A stretch of DNA of 64,000 nt from JAUSIF01 sp040901465 (GTDB lineage Bacteria; Pseudomonadota; Alphaproteobacteria; Rhizobiales; Xanthobacteraceae). The notes under the pieces were generated by a model that was not told where the DNA came from, did not search any database, and saw nothing but the letters and a program-made list of their open reading frames with translations. The translations under genes were made by a program, and so were the position numbers. Below are positions 59,161 to 64,000 of the stretch, one piece after another (position 1 is the first letter of the stretch; each line of letters opens with the position of its first letter). Location of the stretch: assembly GCA_040901465.1 (NCBI GenBank), contig JBBDYN010000051.1, positions 14,442 to 78,441 of the forward strand, written 5' to 3'.

Positions 59161-61188
59161 ATGGACTTTTCCCGACTTGGTGACTCCTTTTCGCGCGCCG
59201 GCTATCAGCTGGCGCGTTTCAGTACGGCGATTTCGGTTCGCGCGCGTATTGTCGCGCTGGCGCTGATCCCCGTCGCCGGACTTGCGATCATCGGCATTGC
59301 TTACCTGACAGGCGAGCAGGAAACCGATCGCGCATTCCGGAGCGTCAGAAATTCCTCGGCGCTCGCCGGCGCCAGCAACGAATTCCGGCTCGCCCTTTCC
59401 GAAATGCGCGTGACCGCGCAGGTATTCGGCTCGCGGCCGAATCGCGCACTGGTGGACGATTACCAAGACGCGCACGCGGCCGCGCTCAAGAGTCTCGATG
59501 TCATCGAGCGGATCATTCGCGCGCCCAACATTCATATCGCGCAGTTGCGGGAAAACGTCGGACTGCTCAAGTCGCATTTCGACAAGCTCCTCAAAGAGCA
59601 GGAGCTGCTGGGGTTTGCGGATTCGGCGGGCATCGAGGGGGCCATGCGTTCGACGGCGTCGGCGGTCGAGCGGATCATCAATCAGGACATGTCGGGATTT
59701 GACCCGCTCGACGCAAAGAGTCTGCTCGCTTCGCTGCTGACAATGCGCCGGTTCGAGGCGGAATACCGGCTGTCGCGGACTACTTATCTTCAGGTCTGGT
59801 TCTTCAGCGAGCACGAAAATCTCAAACAGATCGTCGAGAAGCTCGCCGGAGATCCTGGCGCGAAAATAGAACTGATCGTGCAGGTCGCGTCGTACGTCGA
59901 CGCGTTTCGCGAATGGATTCAGATTACCGACCGCACGAAGCCGTTGCTCGCGCTGATCGACATCGAAAGCAAGAACATGATGCCGGTATCGGACGAGATT
60001 CTTGCTTCGGCCCGCGTGCAGGAAGACCTGGCGATCCGCGATTTGACGAAATCGCAAACGCGCACGCGGTCGATTATTGTCGGCGTCGGTCTTACCGTGC
60101 TCCTGATCGGGCTGGGCTTGAGTTGGCTGATCGGCCGTAGCATCACGAAGCCGCTCGCCGGTCTTTCCGGCGTCATGCGGCAGCTCGCCGACGGCAATAC
60201 CGGTGCGTACATCCCGGCCGTAAACGCGCGGGATGAGATCGGCGCGATGGCCCGCACCGTGGTCGTGTTCCGGGACAACGCGCGTGAGCGCGACCGCCTG
60301 GAGGCCGAGCAGACAGAGGCGGCGGCGCAACGGGAGCGGCATTCGGAATCCGTCGACCGGCTGGTGCGCGCGTTCGCCGAGACCGCGAATGCCGGGCTTA
60401 CGGCGGTCCGCGACGCGGCGGGCAGGCTCGCGCAATCCTCCGGTCGCCTCGGCGAGACCGCAAGCCGGGTCGGCTCCGAGGCCGAGCGTGCCGGACGGGC
60501 AGCGGGCGCAGCTTCATCCAACGTATCGCAGGCGGCGGCCGCAGCAGAACAGCTTTCCGGCTCGGTCTCGGAAGTCGCGCGCCAGACCGCCACGTCGAAC
60601 GAAGTGGCGGAGCGGGCGGTGGCGGAAGCCGAGCGCTCGGTGGCGATCATGGGCACGCTCGGAAACGCAGCGACGCGCATCGGAGAAGTTGTCGGACTGA
60701 TTCAATCGATTGCCGCGCAGACGAATCTGCTTGCACTCAATGCCACGATCGAAGCTGCGCGCGCCGGTGAAGCCGGACGCGGCTTCGCGGTGGTCGCGCA
60801 GGAGGTGAAGTCGCTCGCCGCGCAAACAGCGCGCGCGACGGAGGACATCGCGCATCAGATCAGCTCGATCCAGGAGGCCTCGGCGGGGGCCGCGCAGGCG
60901 ATCGACATTGTCAGCTCGGTGATCGAGGAAATGTCGGGAATTGCCGCCTCGGTCGCCTCGGCGGTGGAAGAGCAGAACGCGGCCGTGGTTTCGATCGCAA
61001 ACAACGTCGCGCACGCTTCCGACGACGCGGAAGCAGGCGCGAGCGCGATGCGCTCGGTGGAGGGGGCCGCCGCCGGCGCGCTTGCGACCGCCAGCGACGT
61101 CGCCGGCCTTGCGACCTCACTGCGCAACGAGGCGGAAAAGCTCGACAACGCGATTCGTCAATTCCTCGCGCAGGTGAAAGCGGCCTGA
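59161..61188 (+). CDS. Methyl-accepting chemotaxis protein
   Basis: 675 residues. Membrane helix 1 (about 27-48), a periplasmic helical sensor domain (about 50-305), helix 2 (about 306-325; SIIVGVGLTVLLIGLGLSWLIG), HAMP (RSITKPLAGLSGVMRQLADGNTGAYIPAV) and the signalling domain with the conserved hairpin tip QSIAAQTNLLALNATIEAARAGEAGRGFAVVAQEVKSLA (in part). It controls CheA activity in response to an unknown ligand. No che genes are nearby, so it is an orphan receptor locus. Confidence 0.95.
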   Translation: MDFSRLGDSFSRAGYQLARFSTAISVRARIVALALIPVAGLAIIGIAYLTGEQETDRAFRSVRNSSALAGASNEFRLALSEMRVTAQVFGSRPNRALVDDYQDAHAAALKSLDVIERIIRAPNIHIAQLRENVGLLKSHFDKLLKEQELLGFADSAGIEGAMRSTASAVERIINQDMSGFDPLDAKSLLASLLTMRRFEAEYRLSRTTYLQVWFFSEHENLKQIVEKLAGDPGAKIELIVQVASYVDAFREWIQITDRTKPLLALIDIESKNMMPVSDEILASARVQEDLAIRDLTKSQTRTRSIIVGVGLTVLLIGLGLSWLIGRSITKPLAGLSGVMRQLADGNTGAYIPAVNARDEIGAMARTVVVFRDNARERDRLEAEQTEAAAQRERHSESVDRLVRAFAETANAGLTAVRDAAGRLAQSSGRLGETASRVGSEAERAGRAAGAASSNVSQAAAAAEQLSGSVSEVARQTATSNEVAERAVAEAERSVAIMGTLGNAATRIGEVVGLIQSIAAQTNLLALNATIEAARAGEAGRGFAVVAQEVKSLAAQTARATEDIAHQISSIQEASAGAAQAIDIVSSVIEEMSGIAASVASAVEEQNAAVVSIANNVAHASDDAEAGASAMRSVEGAAAGALATASDVAGLATSLRNEAEKLDNAIRQFLAQVKAA

Positions 61189-61282
61189 GCAAACGACCGG
61201 CGATGCGGCGCTTGCGGCAATTTCCTCGAACCACGCGATATGAGAAGCTGTCCCTGCCGCTTTCGCCGCGGTAAGGAGATTC

Positions 61283-62116
61283 ATGCTTCGCATCTGGCAA
61301 ATCTTCGTCAACGCATTCGACCGCTTCAACGAGAATGAAGGCTGGGCAATCGCAAGCCATATCGCGCTGTCGGCGCTAATGGCCCTGTTTCCCTTTCTCA
61401 TATTTGTGACCGCAATCGCGGCGGCGCTGCTCGGCTCGCGTGATCTGGCTGACGAGACTGCACGCATCCTGCTCGAGGCATGGCCCAAGCAGGTCGCCGA
61501 ACCGATCGCGGCGGAAATCCGCAACGTCATGCAGGGCCTGCGCGGCGACGTGCTGACCTTCGCCGTGGCACTCGCACTGTTTTTTTCATCGAGCGGAATC
61601 GAGAGTCTGCGCATCGGCCTCAATCGCGCTTACGGCGTACGCGAGAAGCGGCCGTGGTGGCTGTTGCGGCTAGAGTCGATCGGCTATGTTCTGCTCGGCG
61701 CCGGCGCGCTGCTCGCGCTCTCGTTCCTCGTCGTGCTCTATCCGCTGATCTGGGCGACGGCGATCCAATACGCGAGTTGGTTCGCGCGGTTCGGATATTT
61801 CCTCGATCTCGTGCGGCTCGGGGCCGCCGCCATCGTCCTCGTCACCGCGTTGCTGGTGGCGCACTGGTGGCTGCCGGCGGGACGGCGGCGCTTCCTCGAC
61901 ATTGTGCCCGGAATTCTCATGACGCTCGTTCTCTGGCTCGGCACGGGCATCGTGTTCGGACGCTATCTCGCAGATTTCGCGTATGCCTATGTCACCTACT
62001 ACGCCGGTCTCGCCTCGGTGATGGCCGCGCTCGTGTTTCTCTATCTCGTGGCGATGATTTTCATCTACGGCGCCGAACTGAATGCAGCGATCGTGCGGGC
62101 GCGCAAGCACCACTGA
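61283..62116 (+). CDS. YihY/BrkB family membrane protein
   Basis: 277 residues, about six membrane helices. NEGWAIASHIALSALMALFPFLIFVTAIAA opens the family pattern; SSGIESLRIGLNRAYGVREKRPWW and GRYLADFAYAYVTYYAGLASVMAALVFLYLVAMIFIYGAELNA are diagnostic. The role of the family is not settled (once misnamed RNase BN); it may act in lipid or envelope transport. It starts 94 bp after the chemoreceptor gene. Confidence 0.9.
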   Translation: MLRIWQIFVNAFDRFNENEGWAIASHIALSALMALFPFLIFVTAIAAALLGSRDLADETARILLEAWPKQVAEPIAAEIRNVMQGLRGDVLTFAVALALFFSSSGIESLRIGLNRAYGVREKRPWWLLRLESIGYVLLGAGALLALSFLVVLYPLIWATAIQYASWFARFGYFLDLVRLGAAAIVLVTALLVAHWWLPAGRRRFLDIVPGILMTLVLWLGTGIVFGRYLADFAYAYVTYYAGLASVMAALVFLYLVAMIFIYGAELNAAIVRARKHH

Positions 62117-62579
62117 GCCGGCAGGGGGTGCATCCAGCCGGCCAAGGGCACCGCCGCTTCACCCTCAACGCGATTGGCCCCGATACCGGCAATCATTTTG
62201 CTGTGGATTCGCAGCTGTTTTCCTCTGCTGTAACCGCGATTGGGCGGCTGCTTTTCTGGGCCGTTCCGGCGCTGATCGTCAGGCGCAGGCGGCAACCTAT
62301 GATTTAATTAACTCGTTATATACACCGATGAAAACCATTGGATATGGGGTTTGGCCCCTCCGGCCGCGTCAGACGTGGTCGCAACAGCGGGCATGAGCTA
62401 GGTGGCCGACCCCGGGGCTGGTCGCCCCGGTTGCCTCCGGCAGGCAGGATTCTCCGGCCGCCTCCGCGGCTGTACTATCTTGCCTCTGTCCGAATGCGGC
62501 GGCGATTCGATCCGCGGCGCGCCGCCCTCGAAACCTTGGCGCGGACCAAGCGATCTCAACTCATCGAAGGGAGGGCGTA
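62117..62579. other. Intergenic region with a 7-bp GC stem-loop
   Basis: 463 bp without a gene I can support. An AT-rich stretch (62300-62335; TTTAATTAACTCGTTATATAC) could hold a promoter for the downstream glsB-like gene. A perfect stem CCGGGGC/GCCCCGG with a 5-base loop lies at 62412-62430. GGGAGGG just before 62580 is the ribosome site of the next gene. Confidence 0.4.
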
Positions 62580-62831
62580 ATGACAATAGAGGGTCTGCTC
62601 ATTCTTCTCATCGTCGGCGCGATCGCCGGCTGGCTCGCGGGCGTGATCATGAAAGGCTACGGCTTCGGGTTGATCGGCAACATCGCCGTCGGCATCATCG
62701 GCGCCGTGATCGGCGGCTGGCTGCTGCCGCAGATTGGACTTGTAATCGGTGGCGGTATTGTAGGCGCCATCATCAATGCGACCATTGGCGCAGTGATTCT
62801 GTTGTTCGTGATTGGGTTGGTAAGGCGCTAA
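62580..62831 (+). CDS. GlsB/YeaQ/YmgE family stress-response membrane protein
   Basis: 83 residues, three hydrophobic helices with the Transgly_assoc pattern: LLILLIVGAIAGWLAGVIMKGYGFGLIGNIAVGIIGAVIGGWLLPQIG (in part) and NATIGAVILLFVIGLVRR. Gly-zipper-rich membrane protein induced by stress in several bacteria; molecular role unknown. Strong GAAGGGAGGG site before the ATG. Confidence 0.92.
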   Translation: MTIEGLLILLIVGAIAGWLAGVIMKGYGFGLIGNIAVGIIGAVIGGWLLPQIGLVIGGGIVGAIINATIGAVILLFVIGLVRR

Positions 62832-62977
62832 GTCGATTCAGCGGCCGGGTTGTGCGATTGCGCCCGGCCGCTTTTGCCCGCGCATTCCATGACGCCAGGC
62901 CGGTGGCGAATGCCGTGGCCGCGCCGCTCGATCGGCCCCGGTCGCGTGCGCCGCACTGAAGCGGCCAGAGTTTACTC

Positions 62978-63925
62978 GTGGATCAGATCCTCCGCATCGC
63001 CGACATCGTGCTGCCGGTCTTCGGCGTGATCGCGTTCGGCTATGTGTGCGCGTGGACCGGGCTGTTGCGCGAGCGCGTGGCGGAAGGGGTGTCCGACTAC
63101 GTCTATACGATCGCGATCCCGCTGCTGATTTTCCGCACGCTCGCCGAGGCGAAGCTGCCCGACATCAGTCCCTGGGGCTATTGGCTCGTCTATTTCGCCG
63201 GCGCGGGCGTCGCATGGACAATCGGGCAGATGATCTCGCTGCGTGTCTTTCACCGGGAAACACGCGAGGCGATCATCCACGGCTTCACTTCGGGCCAGTC
63301 GAACATCGTGCTGGTCGGCATACCGCTCGTGCTCTCGGCATTCGGAGAGCCGGGAGCGGTGCCGCTGTTCCTGCTGGTCGCGGTCAACCTGCCGCTGATG
63401 ATGACGACCGCGTCCTTGATGATGGAGAGCACGGGCGCCGGCCTCTCGCGCGCCGCACTCCTCAACCTCGCGCGCAATCTCGCGACCAATCTGATCCTGA
63501 TCGCCTTCGTCGGCGGGGTCACGGCGCAATTCCTCGGCGTGCGGCCGGCCGGCGTGCCGAAGGCGATCGTCGATCTGATCGCGCAATCCTCCGTGCCGTG
63601 CGCGCTGTTCGCGATGGGGCTGGCGTTGCGGCGCTATGGGATCGCCGGCGATCTTTCCATGAGCGTCGTGATCTCGACGCTCAAGCTCATGGTGCATCCG
63701 CTGATCGTGTGGCTGCTCGTGACCTACGTGGTGCCGCTGCCGCCGGTGCTCGCCGGCGTGGCGGTGCTGTTCGCGGCCATGCCTTGCGGCATCAATGCGT
63801 ACCTCCTGGCCGAGCGATATCGCGCGGGCGTCGCAGCCGCGGCGGGATCGGTGTCGCTATCGACCACGCTCTCGATCCTCTCGATCTCATTCTGGCTTTG
63901 GATGATCGGCGTCGGGGTGAACTAA
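62978..63925 (+). CDS. AEC family (auxin efflux carrier-like) transporter
   Basis: 315 residues, ten helices in two inverted halves. ILPVFGVIAFGYVCAWTGLL opens the family; GFTSGQSNIVLVGIPLVLSAFGEPG and the late VLFAAMPCGINAYLLAERYRAGVA carry the conserved broken-helix Pro/Asn residues. Probably exports an organic acid or similar anion. The start is GTG. Its stop lies 6 bp before the second copy of the palindromic repeat. Confidence 0.9.
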   Translation: MDQILRIADIVLPVFGVIAFGYVCAWTGLLRERVAEGVSDYVYTIAIPLLIFRTLAEAKLPDISPWGYWLVYFAGAGVAWTIGQMISLRVFHRETREAIIHGFTSGQSNIVLVGIPLVLSAFGEPGAVPLFLLVAVNLPLMMTTASLMMESTGAGLSRAALLNLARNLATNLILIAFVGGVTAQFLGVRPAGVPKAIVDLIAQSSVPCALFAMGLALRRYGIAGDLSMSVVISTLKLMVHPLIVWLLVTYVVPLPPVLAGVAVLFAAMPCGINAYLLAERYRAGVAAAAGSVSLSTTLSILSISFWLWMIGVGVN

Positions 63926-63931
63926 TGATTT

Positions 63932-64000
63932 GCGCGTGATCTTTTCCGAAAACCGGTTCCCACCCCGGATCAAGTCCGGGGCAGGCTTTTTCGGGATCAC
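63932..64000. repeat. Dispersed palindromic intergenic repeat, copy 2 (may be cut by the window end)
   Basis: CGTGATCTTTTCCGAAAACC, CCCCGGATCAAGTCCGGGG and TTTTTCGGGATCAC follow in the same order as in the element at 17062-17130. The core CCCCGGA-TCAAG-TCCGGGG is a perfect 7-bp hairpin here, better than in copy 1. It lies just after the AEC transporter gene and reaches the window end. Confidence 0.8.

Noticed and set aside
1..64000. tRNA, rRNA, CRISPR, phage or transposase genes
   Set aside because: No cloverleaf-like arms with a GGTTCGAATCC loop, no rRNA-like tracts, no regular repeat-spacer arrays and no integrase/transposase motifs were found on reading both strands.

Overview
The window is about 64 kb of dense, GC-rich DNA from an alphaproteobacterial chromosome. 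Gene content and order point to the Hyphomicrobiales (Rhizobiales), near the Bradyrhizobium/Xanthobacter side. Pointers are the chorismate mutase-hisC-tyrC run divergent from metX-metW, ftsEX beside a zinc-ribbon protein and a CpdR-like regulator, argH-lipoprotein-lysA-TIGR02302, a phaR/phaA-phaB polyhydroxybutyrate (PHB) locus, a HIG1-type twin-membrane protein, and two copies of a palindromic intergenic repeat of the kind common in this order. It is a draft scaffold: 100 Ns (10139-10238) interrupt one gene inside a tandem repeat. I see no rRNA, tRNA, CRISPR array, prophage or transposase. This is mostly core chromosome.

Layout. 1-6.4 kb: CPA2-type cation/proton antiporter with a cNMP domain, CHASE2-adenylate cyclase, DUF3307 protein, and a TPR/outer-membrane barrel protein with a well-formed promoter/operator. 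6.4-17 kb: FadJ-like bifunctional beta-oxidation enzyme, an unrecognised exported protein, a large secreted propeller-like protein ending in two kinds of tandem repeat, an amidohydrolase, a TPP-dependent enzyme and glucokinase. 17-24.3 kb: macro-domain protein, patatin-like phospholipase, 3-hydroxybutyrate dehydrogenase, Zur-like regulator, ispG, polyprenyl synthase, mtgA, rpmF and two small proteins. 24.4-30 kb: a frame-disrupted GGDEF-EAL gene, phaR, phaA, phaB, a DUF985 cupin and gloB.

30-41.6 kb: methyltransferase, metW-metX, the aromatic amino acid/histidine genes, ChaC-like cyclotransferase, plsC, YdcF-like protein, ftsX-ftsE, zinc-ribbon protein and response regulator. 41.6-48 kb: TIGR02302 protein, lysA, small lipoprotein, argH, TlpA-like thioredoxin. 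48-56.7 kb: two tiny overlapping genes, tandem EamA transporters, DUF899 protein, 3-hydroxybutyryl-CoA dehydrogenase, etfA-etfB, rhomboid protease, PduO-type adenosyltransferase and membrane proteins. 56.7-64 kb: host-attachment-family protein, probable methylsuccinyl-CoA dehydrogenase, chemoreceptor, BrkB-like protein, GlsB-like protein and AEC transporter.

A metabolic theme links distant genes: PHB synthesis (phaA, phaB), its regulator (phaR), PHB breakdown (bdhA), C4-CoA oxidation (hbd, FadJ-like), the electron acceptor for acyl-CoA dehydrogenases (etfAB) and a dehydrogenase of the ethylmalonyl-CoA pathway. Together they suit an organism that stores PHB and assimilates C2 units through C4-C5 CoA esters.

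The least explained part is the secreted protein at 9695-12726. It carries 13 uninterrupted Ser/Thr-His-x4 hexapeptides, followed by 21-residue Lys/Asp/Pro/His repeats whose number is hidden by the assembly gap.
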